Positions 7,069 to 15,391 are shown, counted from the stretch's first letter. The stretch is DNA of 19,643 nucleotides from Chloroflexota bacterium (GCA_013154135.1 JAADDB010000146.1:1-19643); one strand, 5' to 3'. Notes: a model not told the origin generated them from the letters alone. A program made the numbers and translations.

Positions 7069-9201
7069 TCACACAACTCCCAGCAACAGCAACACTGCCA
7101 CTGTGAGCAGAATAGCCAACAAGTAATTCTGCACCTGGCCGGTCTGGATCTGGCGGAACCATTCGCCCAACAGGTTGGAGACCCAGGCGGTCAGGTTGAC
7201 CAGGCGGTCGATGATCTGCTCGTCGATGAAGCGACGGGTGGTGAAGGCCAACCAACGGCCAAACCGCCCCACCCCATCGACGAAGGGATCGATGACCCAC
7301 ACGTCGTCGAACTTGTACAAGGTCACAGAGAGCCACTTGGCAAAGGCGATAATGGTGTTCTGGTAGAGTTCGTCGATCCAGTACTTGTTGTGGAGCACGG
7401 TCCAGAGCCCGTTCAACGGCCGCTCCAACGGATCCTCAAAGCCCAAAGGCCGAGTGCCGTAGATGAGCCAGGCCACAGCAAGCCCACCCAGGGCCATGGC
7501 CATGGAGATGAGAGCCGGAGTCGGGTTGAAGGGGATGTGCTCCACATGGATGTGGAAGGCCTCAGCCTGCGTGGCAATGACCGATTGGAACCATCCCCGG
7601 CCGATGTGCCCTAACACGGGGAAGGTCTCCGGAATCCCCACCCAACCACCAGCAATGGCAAAGAAGGCCAGGATGATGAGGGGATAGGTCATGGTCTTGG
7701 GACTTTCATGCGCGTGCTTGGCAGCCTCGGTTCGAGGTTCGCCGAAGAACGTCATGAAGATCTGGCGGCCCGTGTAAAACGCGGTGAGGAACGCGGCAAT
7801 GGCCAACGTCCAGAAAACCCAGAAGTGCCCGTTGTGCCAGGCTTCGGCCAAAATCTCATCTTTGGACCAGAAACCCGCGGTCACCACCGGGAAGGCGGCC
7901 AAGGAAAGTCCTCCGGCGATGAAGGTCCACCCGGTGATGGGCATCTTCTTGAGCAAGCCGCCCATGAAGCGCATGTCGTTGGGGTTGAATTCCAGCCCGC
8001 CCAAATCCTCGTGATGGCCGTGTTCGTGGACCACGTGATGTCCGTGATGCATCGCGTGGATGACCGAGCCGGAGCCGAGGAAGAGGAGCGCCTTGAAGAA
8101 CGCGTGCATGATCAGGTGGAAGGCCGCGGCCACATACGCTCCAATGCCCAACGCGGCGAACATGTACCCCAGCTGGGAAATGGTGGAATAAGCGAGCACT
8201 CGTTTGATGTCGAACTGGGCCACGCCGATGGTCGCGGCGAAGAAAGCGGTAAACGTGCCGATAAAGGCCACGAACCACATGGCGCCGTTATACCCTTCCA
8301 CAATGTGGAAGAGGGGGAAGGTACGGATGATCAAGTACACACCGGCCGAGACCATCGTGGCCGCGTGAATCAACGCGCTCACGGGCGTGGGACCTTCCAT
8401 CGCGTCGGGCAACCAGACGTGGAGGGGGAACTGGGCCGACTTGCCAATGGCCCCCCAGAAGATGAGGATGGCCAACACGGTGGCCCACGGCGCGGCCCCG
8501 AAGATGGGTACCGTTGTCACTTTGTGGGCCAACATCTCCAACGTCTCGTGGGAAAGGACCTCACTCCAGCGCAAGGAACCGGTCATCGCGTAGAGGAGGA
8601 CCATCCCGGCCAGCATGACCGTGTCGCCGACGCGTGTGGTGATGAAGGCCTTGAGGGACGCGTTGCGGGCCCTCACCACCTGGGCGTGGTCAATATGAGT
8701 CTCCCCCGGCTTGCGGAAGGACCAGAAACCGATGAGCAAGTAGGAACAGACCCCCATCAGCTCCCAGAAGATGAAAGCCAGCAGCATGTTGTCCGCGAGG
8801 ATGAAACCCAACATCCCCGTTGCAAAGAGGGCCAGGTAAGCGAAAAAGCGACTGAACCGGGGATCCCCTTCCATGTAGCCCAGGGAATAGATGAAGATGA
8901 GCAAACAGAGGAAGGGAACCATGAACAACATGGCGGCGGTCAACACATCCACCTGAAAGCCGGTGACGAACACCGAATGTCCTCCCGGGAACCAGGGGAC
9001 TTCCCAACGCATGGGATGGGACGCGTAATGCTCCGGGTGGAGCAAGGCACGAAACGCGAAGTACCACCCCAGCAGCCAGGAAATAGCCGTCGCGCCGATG
9101 GTCAAACTGGCGCTCAGCTTCTTATCGTGATTCGTCACCAAGACAATGGTGATAAACGCCAAAAAGGGTAAAGCCGGAATCAGAACCAGTAAGGTGTCCA
9201 T
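7069..9201 (-). CDS. nuoL: NADH-quinone oxidoreductase subunit L
   Basis: This 710-residue membrane protein is the distal antiporter-like subunit of complex I, with the long C-terminal part expected to include the lateral helix. Glu147 (FIFWELMGVCSYLLIGFW), Lys254 and His261 (GKSAQFPLHVWLPDAMEG) and the motif TPVSALIHAATMVSAGVYL are all present. A His-rich loop (MHHGHHVVHEHGHHED) sits mid-protein, as in many NuoL proteins. I chose the ATG at 9201 rather than the GTG at 9207, because GAGG lies 6 bases before the ATG and would touch the GTG directly. It is 43 bases downstream of nuoK. Confidence 0.96.
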   Translation of the reverse strand: MDTLLVLIPALPFLAFITIVLVTNHDKKLSASLTIGATAISWLLGWYFAFRALLHPEHYASHPMRWEVPWFPGGHSVFVTGFQVDVLTAAMLFMVPFLCLLIFIYSLGYMEGDPRFSRFFAYLALFATGMLGFILADNMLLAFIFWELMGVCSYLLIGFWSFRKPGETHIDHAQVVRARNASLKAFITTRVGDTVMLAGMVLLYAMTGSLRWSEVLSHETLEMLAHKVTTVPIFGAAPWATVLAILIFWGAIGKSAQFPLHVWLPDAMEGPTPVSALIHAATMVSAGVYLIIRTFPLFHIVEGYNGAMWFVAFIGTFTAFFAATIGVAQFDIKRVLAYSTISQLGYMFAALGIGAYVAAAFHLIMHAFFKALLFLGSGSVIHAMHHGHHVVHEHGHHEDLGGLEFNPNDMRFMGGLLKKMPITGWTFIAGGLSLAAFPVVTAGFWSKDEILAEAWHNGHFWVFWTLAIAAFLTAFYTGRQIFMTFFGEPRTEAAKHAHESPKTMTYPLIILAFFAIAGGWVGIPETFPVLGHIGRGWFQSVIATQAEAFHIHVEHIPFNPTPALISMAMALGGLAVAWLIYGTRPLGFEDPLERPLNGLWTVLHNKYWIDELYQNTIIAFAKWLSVTLYKFDDVWVIDPFVDGVGRFGRWLAFTTRRFIDEQIIDRLVNLTAWVSNLLGEWFRQIQTGQVQNYLLAILLTVAVLLLLGVV

Positions 9202-9244
9202 ATCCACCCTCGTATGATGCCAGGATAATCGACGTCGGGGTGCA

Positions 9245-9553
9245 TTACCCCTTCAGCAGGTCGATCTCATCCACATTCACCGTCTCACGCAGACGGTACA
9301 ACGCGATAAACAACGCCAACCCCACAGCCGCCTCCGCGGCGGCCACCGTCAACACGATTATGGCAAACACCAATCCCGCCACATTATCCGGTCGGGTGTA
9401 GCGCCAAAACGCGATGAGGTTGATGTTCACCGCGTTCAACATGAGCTCCACCCCCATGAGAATGGCCACCGCGTTGCGCCGGGAAAGCACTCCGTACAAC
9501 CCCAACACGAACAGCAAAGCGGCCACCGTCAGATACCACGACAAAGGGACCAT
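9245..9553 (-). CDS. nuoK: NADH-quinone oxidoreductase subunit K
   Basis: This 102-residue protein with three membrane helices is the small NuoK subunit that bridges NuoJ and the antiporter subunits. The typical motifs GVLSRRNAVAILMGVELMLNAVN and VAAAEAAVGLAL carry the conserved membrane Glu residues used in proton transfer. The frame extends 17 codons upstream, but that stretch is basic and overlaps nuoJ. The ATG at 9553 has AAGGAG 8 bases upstream and gives the normal family length. Confidence 0.95.
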   Translation of the reverse strand: MVPLSWYLTVAALLFVLGLYGVLSRRNAVAILMGVELMLNAVNINLIAFWRYTRPDNVAGLVFAIIVLTVAAAEAAVGLALFIALYRLRETVNVDEIDLLKG

Positions 9554-9569
9554 AGTTCCACTCCTTCGC

Positions 9570-10067
9570 CTAGATTTCCCTTTCCCGCGCGATGAGGACA
9601 GCACCGATGAGCGCGGCTAAAAGGAGAACCGAAGCGATCTCAAAGGGTATGACGTACGGGCCGACCAAGGCGCTGCCCAACCGCTCGATGGTATCCGGAG
9701 GAACGGGCTTCTCCACCACCGGCCACCGGACCCGATAGACGACTACGTAGAGGAGGACCAGACCCAGGACCACGCTGGACAAGCCGGCCCACACGGCCTG
9801 ATCGTTCCGCGGCGATGTGCGGCCGGACATCATGCCCCGGGTCAACATGATGGCAAACACGATCAGGGTCGCAATGGCCCCCACGTAAATGAGCACCTGG
9901 GCTACGGCCAAGAAGGTCGCCTCCAGTAACACGTATAGGGCGGCCACGCCGAAGAAACTGGCCACCAGAAACAGCGCGCTGCTGAACAAGTTCCGGTGGG
10001 TCACCACCATGAACGCGCTGCCCACTGTGAACAGACTGATGAGGAGAAACACCACTTTCAGGACCAT
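9570..10067 (-). CDS. nuoJ: NADH-quinone oxidoreductase subunit J
   Basis: This 165-residue protein with five predicted membrane helices matches NuoJ. It has an N-terminal helix, then SALFLVASFFGVAALYVLLEATFLAVAQVLIYVGAIATLIVFAIML, which contains the conserved TM3 region that undergoes a pi-bulge transition in complex I. GGAG lies about 12 bases before the ATG, a long spacing. It is 16 bases upstream of nuoK and 70 bases downstream of nuoH. nuoI, which often sits between nuoH and nuoJ, is missing, and nothing coding is seen in the 70-base gap. Confidence 0.95.
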   Translation of the reverse strand: MVLKVVFLLISLFTVGSAFMVVTHRNLFSSALFLVASFFGVAALYVLLEATFLAVAQVLIYVGAIATLIVFAIMLTRGMMSGRTSPRNDQAVWAGLSSVVLGLVLLYVVVYRVRWPVVEKPVPPDTIERLGSALVGPYVIPFEIASVLLLAALIGAVLIAREREI

Positions 10068-10137
10068 GGGTTTTCAACGCTCCTCTAGAGATTCACACGC
10101 GATCATTGCTGACGAACAGCCCGGTCGGGCGACTCCA

Positions 10138-11298
10138 TCACGCCTCGGAGAGGCGGGTGATCTGCAGGCGCAAGTGCCGACCTACAAATCCGGCGACCAC
10201 CAACAAGATGATGATGTTCACCAAAAAGAGCAGCCCATCCCGAACCACAGGAGCCACCGGGAGTTTGGCGAACACGGCCGCCACCAACACCAACACCAAC
10301 CCGGTCGGCACCATCACCTTCCAGGCAAAAGCCATCATCTGATCGATGCGCAACCGGGGGAAGGTGGCCCGAATCCACATGAACGCGAAGACCAGGACAA
10401 AGGACTTGGCCAGGAAGTAGAAAATGCCCAGAATCGGCACCTGCTCCACAAAGGGACCACGCCATCCCCCCAAGAACAAGGTGGTGGCAATCGCGCTGAG
10501 GATCAGCGTGTTCAAGAAGAAAGCCAGGAAGAACCAGGCAAACTTCATGGCACTGTACTCGATGTGGTACCCGGCCACGATTTCCGAATCCGCCTCCAAC
10601 AGGTCAAAGGGCGTCCGCTCGTTCTCTGCCAGGGCTGCCAGGAAGTAGAGGAAGAAAGCCGCGGGCATGACCACGCCGAACCAGCGGAACCCGGCTTGTC
10701 GTTCCACCAACTCCCCCATTTTCATGGTGCCCGCGAAGAGCACGGGCACGGACATGGCCAAGATCATGGGGATCTCATAGGAGAGGAGCTGGGCCACCGC
10801 GCGGAAGCCTCCCAACAGGGCATATTTGTTGTTGGAGGACCAGCCGGCCATGAGGATGGCCATGATGCCCACGGAGCCCATGGCCACGATGTAGAGGACG
10901 CCCACATCAATATCCGCGCCGACAAGACCCGGCCCAAAGGGGATGACCACCAAGAGCATGAGCACCGCGAACACGGCCAGCCCCGGAGCCAGGTTGTAGG
11001 AGATCCGTTCCGCGTTGTCGGGTGTGATGTCCTCCTTTGTCAGGAGCTTCAACGCGTCGGCCACCGTCTGGACCAACCCGTAGGGGCCCACCCGATTCGG
11101 CCCTAACCGGTCCTGGACGCGGGCAGCCACCTTACGCTCCAACCACACAGCAAAGAGAACGCTCGTCAGGCCCAGGCCCAGGAGAATCAGCGTCACCACC
11201 AACCCGTTGATCAGCACAATCCACCCGGAAGAGAGGCCCAAACTGTTGAGAAAGTGATTCCACCCCTCTCCCAAGATGCGTGGGTCTAGAAAGTTCAT
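10138..11298 (-). CDS. nuoH: NADH-quinone oxidoreductase subunit H
   Basis: This 386-residue membrane protein forms the quinone-chamber entrance of complex I. The family blocks are clear: WLERKVAARVQDRLGPNRVG, then QTVADALKLLTKED, and ALAENERTPFDLLEADSEIV followed by GYHIEYS. I chose the ATG at 11298 because a strong AGGGGGG lies about 6 bases upstream. The GTG at 11319 would overlap nuoA and lacks a site. It follows nuoA by 11 bases, so the two are co-transcribed. Confidence 0.96.
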   Translation of the reverse strand: MNFLDPRILGEGWNHFLNSLGLSSGWIVLINGLVVTLILLGLGLTSVLFAVWLERKVAARVQDRLGPNRVGPYGLVQTVADALKLLTKEDITPDNAERISYNLAPGLAVFAVLMLLVVIPFGPGLVGADIDVGVLYIVAMGSVGIMAILMAGWSSNNKYALLGGFRAVAQLLSYEIPMILAMSVPVLFAGTMKMGELVERQAGFRWFGVVMPAAFFLYFLAALAENERTPFDLLEADSEIVAGYHIEYSAMKFAWFFLAFFLNTLILSAIATTLFLGGWRGPFVEQVPILGIFYFLAKSFVLVFAFMWIRATFPRLRIDQMMAFAWKVMVPTGLVLVLVAAVFAKLPVAPVVRDGLLFLVNIIILLVVAGFVGRHLRLQITRLSEA

Positions 11299-11309
11299 AC
11301 TCGTCCCCC

Positions 11310-11666
11310 CTATTGCCACTCGAGGATGCCTTTACGCCAGGCGTAGATGAGTGCCACAGCCAACAACCCGATGAACAGGGCCATCTCCACCAGAGCGAAA
11401 AGGGAGAGCTTGTTGTACGCGACGGCCCACGGGTAGAGGAAGATGACCTCTACGTCGAAGATGACAAAGACCAACGCGAATAGATAGTATTGGGCGCGAA
11501 ATTGGACCCAAGTATCCCCAATGGTCTCCATACCACATTCGTATGTGGAGTTCTTGAGGGGGTTGGGTTTGCTGGGGCGAACCAACCGGGCAAATAGAAG
11601 TGTCACAAAGGGGAATGCAAGCGCAACAAGCGCGTACAATCCAATAACGGCATAGGTGTTGAGCAT
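11310..11666 (-). CDS. nuoA: NADH-quinone oxidoreductase subunit A
   Basis: This 118-residue protein with three membrane helices has the NuoA signature blocks: NPLKNSTYECGMETIGDTWV (the loop with the conserved Cys), QYYLFALVFVIFDVEVIFLYPWA, and a last helix with VEMALFIGL. It is the first gene of the operon, with GGAGG 7 bases before its ATG and a promoter just upstream. In most bacteria nuoB, C and D would follow; here nuoH follows directly. Confidence 0.96.
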   Translation of the reverse strand: MLNTYAVIGLYALVALAFPFVTLLFARLVRPSKPNPLKNSTYECGMETIGDTWVQFRAQYYLFALVFVIFDVEVIFLYPWAVAYNKLSLFALVEMALFIGLLAVALIYAWRKGILEWQ

Positions 11667-11708
11667 GCCGTGCCTCCTCGCACAAGATTAACCGCCGCCG
11701 CGCATCCA

Positions 11709-11738
11709 ATTATAGGGCAGGTTGAAGGAAGGTGCCAA
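11709..11738 (-). promoter_or_regulatory. sigma70-type promoter of the nuo operon
   Basis: On the minus strand TTGGCA (11733-11738) and a perfect TATAAT (11709-11714) are separated by 18 bases. The -10 box lies about 42 bases upstream of the nuoA start codon. This is the best promoter match seen in the window. Confidence 0.6.
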
Positions 11739-11771
11739 ACTACACAACAACTTTGGCTCGGCTGCAAAACT

Positions 11772-11803
11772 CAATAGTACCTCGGCCGCGGACGGGGACA
11801 GGG
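11772..11803 (+). repeat. partial copy of the dispersed GTACCTCGGCGGCGG element
   Basis: The stretch AACTCAATAGTACCTCGG followed by CCGCGGACGGGG resembles the start of the two larger repeat copies at 14544 and 14750. It directly precedes heptad array D. Confidence 0.45.
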
Positions 11804-11841
11804 ACTAACGAGTAACGAGTGACGATTAACGATTAAGGGGG
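11804..11841 (+). repeat. heptanucleotide repeat array D
   Basis: Units ACTAACG, AGTAACG, AGTGACG and ATTAACG are followed by ATTAAGG and a G run. It lies between the end of ubiX and the nuo promoter. Confidence 0.8.
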
Positions 11842-11876
11842 ACCAGGAATCGCCCCGCATCAAAAACGGTTCTCCT

Positions 11877-12458
11877 CTATTCCCCGGACATCCCGGTCCA
11901 TTCCCGGTAGAGGGAGTTCTCAATCCCCAATCGGGCCAACACCCGACCGACGATCCCGTCCACCACATCCTCCACCGTCCGCGGGCGCTCGTAGAAGGCC
12001 GGAACGGGGGGGAAGATGACCGCGCCCATCTCCGCAGCCTGCGTCATAAGCCGCAAATGCCCCACGTGCAGGGGCGTCTCCCGCACCACCAGGATCAGGG
12101 GCCGACCTTCCTTCAACGTCACATCCGCGGCCCGCACGATCACATCGGACGCGTAGGAGTGCGCGACCGCGGACAGGGTTTTGATGGAACAGGGCACAAT
12201 GACCATGCCCATGGTGCGGAAGGACCCACTGGCGATGGCCGCGCCGATGTCCCCCGGCCGGTACACCACATCGGCCAAAGCCTGGACCGCGTCCGGGGAC
12301 CAGGATGTTTCGTGCAGGATGGTAGCGCGAGCAGCCGGGGAGATGACCAGGTGCGTTTCCACGTCGGGCATGTCCCGGAGAACCTCCAGCAGTCGGATGC
12401 CCAACACCTGGCCGCTGGCCCCGCTCATCGCGACCACCAAACGCCGGACTTCGACCAT
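11877..12458 (-). CDS. ubiX: flavin prenyltransferase UbiX/Pad1 family
   Basis: This 193-residue protein matches the UbiX/Pad1 family, which joins a dimethylallyl group to FMN to make prenylated FMN, the cofactor of UbiD-type decarboxylases. Visible motifs are the FMN-binding MSGASG (11-16) and the run VPCSIKTLSAVAHSYASDVI (88-107). After these come AADVTLKEGRPLILVVRETP and, near the C-terminus, FPPVPAFYERPRTVEDVVD. Length is typical. AAGGAG lies 6 bases before the ATG. No ubiD gene is in the window, so the partner decarboxylase, for quinone or aromatic metabolism, must lie elsewhere. The gene is flanked by heptad repeats on both sides. Confidence 0.93.
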   Translation of the reverse strand: MVEVRRLVVAMSGASGQVLGIRLLEVLRDMPDVETHLVISPAARATILHETSWSPDAVQALADVVYRPGDIGAAIASGSFRTMGMVIVPCSIKTLSAVAHSYASDVIVRAADVTLKEGRPLILVVRETPLHVGHLRLMTQAAEMGAVIFPPVPAFYERPRTVEDVVDGIVGRVLARLGIENSLYREWTGMSGE

Positions 12459-12581
12459 AATCGCTCCTTTACTGGATTTGGGAGCATCGCCACAAACGAG
12501 CCGAGATGGACGCTCCCGTGCCTTCTACTTGTTACTCATCCTAATCCTTACCCCTTCCGGCCGATTCCGACCCGGGGCCGA

Positions 12582-12620
12582 CCCCTTAATCGTCAATCGT
12601 TAATCGTTACTCGTTATGCC
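12582..12620 (-). repeat. heptanucleotide repeat array E (inverted)
   Basis: Read on the plus strand it starts CCCCTTAAT and continues CGTCAAT, CGTTAAT, CGTTACT and CGTTATG. It is the reverse complement of the array A pattern. It lies upstream of ubiX. Confidence 0.78.
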
Positions 12621-12663
12621 TTAGGCTCTCCGCCCACCCCGGCCGATCTCGTCCTTCAGCCTA

Positions 12664-12723
12664 CCCCTTAATCGTTACTCGTTAATCGTCAATCGTTACT
12701 TATTAATCGTCAATCGTTACCCC
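12664..12723 (-). repeat. heptanucleotide repeat array F (inverted, longest)
   Basis: It starts CCCCTTAAT and continues CGTTACT, CGTTAAT, CGTCAAT, CGTTACT, TATTAAT, CGTCAAT and CGTTACC, eight units in all. It touches the stop codon of the mutase gene. Confidence 0.8.
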
Positions 12724-14412
12724 TCAAATACTCACCGTCGGCTGATATTCGCCGAACACCCGGCGCAACACCCCGAAGATCTCCCCTAACGTCGCGTACG
12801 CCTCCACCGCTTCGATGAAGAGGGGCATGAGAGGCGCTTGGGGATCGCGCGCGGCCTCCTCCAGCCGAGCCAGCACCGCCGCGACCTTGGCCGCATCACG
12901 GGAGGCCCGCAGTTCACGCAGGCGTTGGATCTGGCGTTCCTGCACAGAGGGGTCCACCACCAGGATGTTCTCCGGTTTGTAGGTCTCCTCCTCCACGAAT
13001 TTGTTGACGCCCACGATGACCTGACGCCCCTCCTCGATCGCGCGCTGTGCCGCGTACGCGGCATCCTGGATCTGCTGCTGCATCCACCCCATCTCAATGG
13101 CCCGCAGAGCCCCTCCCAAAGCGTCGATTTTCTCGATGTACCGCTGCGCTTCCTCCTCCAGCCGGTTCGTCAGGTACTCTATATAATAGGAACCCGCCAA
13201 AGGGTCCACCGTGTCGGCCACGCCGGATTCGTAGGCGATGATCTGCTGGGTGCGCAAGGCCAGCTTCGCGGATTCCTCCGTGGGCAGGGCAAGGGCCTCG
13301 TCCATCGCGTTCGTGTGCAAACTCTGCGTCCCGCCCAGGACCGCGGCCAGGGCCTGGAGGGTGACCCGGACGATGTTGTTCTGCACCTGTTGGGCCGTCA
13401 AGGTGGAGCCCGCCGTCTGGGTGTGGAAGCGCAGACGCAACGCGCGGGGATCTGTCGCTCGGAAGCGTTCCCGCATGATGCGGGCCCACATGCGTCGGGC
13501 CGCGCGGAATTTAGCGATTTCTTCCAGGAAGTTGTTGTGCGCGTTGAAGAAGAAGGAGATCTGACGGGCAAACACGTTCACATCCAACCCCGCATCCATG
13601 GCCCGTCGCACGTACTCCATGCCGTTCGCCAGGGTGAAGGCCAATTCCTGGGCCGCGGTGGCGCCTGCCTCCCGGATGTGATATCCCGAGACGCTGATGG
13701 TGTTCCACTTGGGCACGTGGTCCGCGCAATACCGGAACACATCCACCGTCAACCGCATGGAAGGTTCCGGAGGGAACACGTATGTGCCCCGGGCCACGTA
13801 TTCTTTGAGGATGTCGTTCTGGATGGTGCCCCGCAATTTCTGTGGGGACACGCCCTGCTTCTTCGCCACCGCGATGACCATGGCCAGCAGAACCGCGGCC
13901 GGCGCGTTGATGGTCATGGAAATGCTCACCTTGTCCAGGGGAATCCCGTCCAGGAGGATTTCCATGTCCTTCAGGGAGGAGATGGACACCCCCACCTTTC
14001 CCACTTCCCCCTCTGCCAGGGGGTCATCCGCGTCCAGTCCCAACTGGGTGGGCAAATCAAAGGCCACGGAGAGGCCCGTCTGTCCCTGGGCGAGCAAGTA
14101 CTTGTAGCGTCGATTGCTCTCTTCCGCGGTGGCATAGCCCGCGTATTGGCGCATGGTCCAAAACCGACCCCGGTACATGGTGGGTTGAACGCCCCGGGTG
14201 AAGGGGTAAGCACCGGGGAATCCCAGATCCCGGAGGTAGTCGATTTCCACGTCGGCTTCGGTGAGAAAACGGGGGACTTCAATGCCGGAAGATGTCTCAA
14301 AGCGTTCCTGACGTTCGGGGAAACGGCGCAACGCGGGTTGAAGGACCTCCTCTTCCCATTGCTCTTGCGCCTGTTGGATCTCTTCTACCTGTTCCCTGCA
14401 TTTCTCACCCAT
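12724..14412 (-). CDS. mcmA: methylmalonyl-CoA mutase large subunit (catalytic TIM-barrel part, no B12 domain)
   Basis: This 562-residue protein carries the substrate-binding barrel of the acyl-CoA mutases, which interconvert methylmalonyl-CoA and succinyl-CoA with adenosylcobalamin. Family blocks include TMYRGRFWTMRQYAGYATA, the run GLSVAFDLPTQLG, GTIQNDILKEYVARGTYVFP and ISVSGYHIREAG. Tyr80 and Arg208 match the residue pair that, from memory, selects the free carboxylate of methylmalonyl-CoA; isobutyryl-CoA mutase has Phe and Gln there. His245 matches the active-site His. The protein stops before the B12-binding domain, as in split mutases where a separate subunit of about 140 residues binds B12; that subunit is not in this window. 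The ATG at 14412 has GAGGAG about 7 bases upstream. The longer frame to 14703 runs through repeat DNA and is rejected. Confidence 0.93.
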   Translation of the reverse strand: MGEKCREQVEEIQQAQEQWEEEVLQPALRRFPERQERFETSSGIEVPRFLTEADVEIDYLRDLGFPGAYPFTRGVQPTMYRGRFWTMRQYAGYATAEESNRRYKYLLAQGQTGLSVAFDLPTQLGLDADDPLAEGEVGKVGVSISSLKDMEILLDGIPLDKVSISMTINAPAAVLLAMVIAVAKKQGVSPQKLRGTIQNDILKEYVARGTYVFPPEPSMRLTVDVFRYCADHVPKWNTISVSGYHIREAGATAAQELAFTLANGMEYVRRAMDAGLDVNVFARQISFFFNAHNNFLEEIAKFRAARRMWARIMRERFRATDPRALRLRFHTQTAGSTLTAQQVQNNIVRVTLQALAAVLGGTQSLHTNAMDEALALPTEESAKLALRTQQIIAYESGVADTVDPLAGSYYIEYLTNRLEEEAQRYIEKIDALGGALRAIEMGWMQQQIQDAAYAAQRAIEEGRQVIVGVNKFVEEETYKPENILVVDPSVQERQIQRLRELRASRDAAKVAAVLARLEEAARDPQAPLMPLFIEAVEAYATLGEIFGVLRRVFGEYQPTVSI

Positions 14413-14543
14413 GTCTAGCTCCTCGCATGAAGAGTAAGGTTGTTTTGGTGGGTGCCGGCCTCTGAGGCGTGGAAACGGAAAAGACAGAAGCCTTTCCCAA
14501 GCTGCCACATTTTGTCCAAAGTCCAAAACCGAGCACACTGATG

Positions 14544-14665
14544 GACGGACAGAACTCGGTTGTACCTCGGCGGCGGACGGGTCCGCACCTTGGCGGGGTG
14601 CCGGCGTTCTCGCCCCGTGCATTGAGAGAGTTTTGTGTGCGTGGTGGGCGGGCTTCGCCCGCCCA
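14544..14665 (+). repeat. dispersed repeat, copy 1
   Basis: It begins GACGGACAGAACTCGGTTG and continues through TACCTCGGCGGCGG, then GTTCTCGCCCCGTGC and GAGTTTTGTG, ending in a hairpin. It aligns along its length with copy 2, 206 bases downstream, at an estimated 80 percent identity by eye. Confidence 0.75.
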
Positions 14666-14681
14666 CCACGCACACAAAACT
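14629..14681. other. perfect 25-bp inverted repeat (hairpin)
   Basis: Arms 14629-14653 and 14657-14681 are perfectly complementary over 25 bases around the loop TTC. The arm centre is GTGGTGGGCGGGC. It lies downstream of the receiver gene and upstream of the mutase gene, both on the minus strand. No T run follows on either strand, so it is not a standard terminator, though such a stable stem could block transcription or protect a 3' end. Confidence 0.8.
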
Positions 14682-14749
14682 GTTTTCTCCGGAGAGAAAT
14701 CAAATCAACAAACTCTTACCTCTGGCCATTGAGTGAGATTCATCCTATT

Positions 14750-14872
14750 GACGGACAAAGCTCGGTTGTACCCCGGCGGCGGGCGGGTCCGTACCTTCGT
14801 GGGGCGCCGACGTTTTCGCCCCGTGCCGGATAAGAGTTTTGTGAACGTGACGGGCTTCGTCCACCCGCCTTC
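14750..14872 (+). repeat. dispersed repeat, copy 2
   Basis: It begins GACGGACAAAGCTCGGTTG and continues through TACCCCGGCGGCGG, then GTTTTCGCCCCGTGC and GAGTTTTGTG. It parallels copy 1, but its terminal region keeps only a short imperfect GACG-CGTC stem instead of the 25-bp hairpin. Confidence 0.72.
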
Positions 14873-14890
14873 CGAAAGTACTGCCTGCTC

Positions 14891-15391
14891 CTAATGGGAT
14901 GAAGGTGGAAACCACCGGGCGACAAGAGCTTGTAACTCCAAGAAGGTCAGCTCTTCCTTGGTATACAGGGCATCGACGTGAACGGCTTGGGCCCGTTGTT
15001 GAAACCGATGGGTGTCATGTCCTGTGTACAGGATGATCCGGATGTCCGGGTAATTGTTTTTGATGTACTCGGCCGCTTGCAGCCCATCCATGCCCGGCAT
15101 GACAATATCCATGAGCACCACGTGGGGCTTGTGCACCGGGATCAGGCGTAACGCCTCTTCGCCATTGCCGGCTTCGGCCACCACCTCACCCGACGGTAAC
15201 AGGCTTATCCATCGGTGTAGCACGGCGCGCGCGTGGACGTGATCGTCCACCAGGAGAAAGCGAGTGGTCTCCGTCGTTTTTCCCGCCCCCTTTTCTCCAT
15301 GGACGTATTCCCCCTGGTCATCTCGCTGCCCTACCCCGCGGAATGGCCGGGGTTCTATCCAGGTATCATGAAGAGCTGCCATGTTTGCCAT
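14891..15391 (-). CDS. stand-alone response regulator receiver protein
   Basis: This 166-residue protein is a single receiver domain (about 43-160) after a 42-residue non-conserved N-terminus. The acidic pair Asp49-Asp50 (LLVDDH), phospho-acceptor Asp95 (VLMDIVMPGMDG), Thr123 (ILYTGHD) and Lys145 (YTKEEL) are all present, so it should be phosphorylated. No DNA-binding or enzymatic output domain follows, so it probably acts through protein contacts or phosphorelay. I chose the ATG at 15391 because GGAGGTGGG lies just upstream. A longer frame to 15616 exists but its extra part is non-conserved and overlaps the regulatory half-sites. No cognate kinase is adjacent. It is divergent from the peptide cassette. 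Confidence 0.82.
   Translation of the reverse strand: MANMAALHDTWIEPRPFRGVGQRDDQGEYVHGEKGAGKTTETTRFLLVDDHVHARAVLHRWISLLPSGEVVAEAGNGEEALRLIPVHKPHVVLMDIVMPGMDGLQAAEYIKNNYPDIRIILYTGHDTHRFQQRAQAVHVDALYTKEELTFLELQALVARWFPPSSH

Larger units (their letters stand above)
14413..14890. other. non-coding repeat-rich interval between mutase and receiver genes
   Basis: This 478-base stretch holds no convincing gene. It has two copies of a dispersed element (from 14544 and from 14750) and a perfect hairpin. The short frames here run through the repeats and have no family features. No clear promoter for the mutase was found. Confidence 0.6.

Noticed and set aside
7708..9171. Long open frame opposite nuoL
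   Set aside because: Antisense shadow of a clear nuoL gene in GC-rich DNA; no domain or binding site.
12838..14418. Long open frame opposite the mutase gene
   Set aside because: Antisense shadow; His- and Gly-rich, no recognisable domain.
12724..14703. Longer mutase frame starting at 14703
   Set aside because: The extra 97 codons run through the dispersed repeat and hairpin; the ATG at 14412 has a good binding site and gives the family length.
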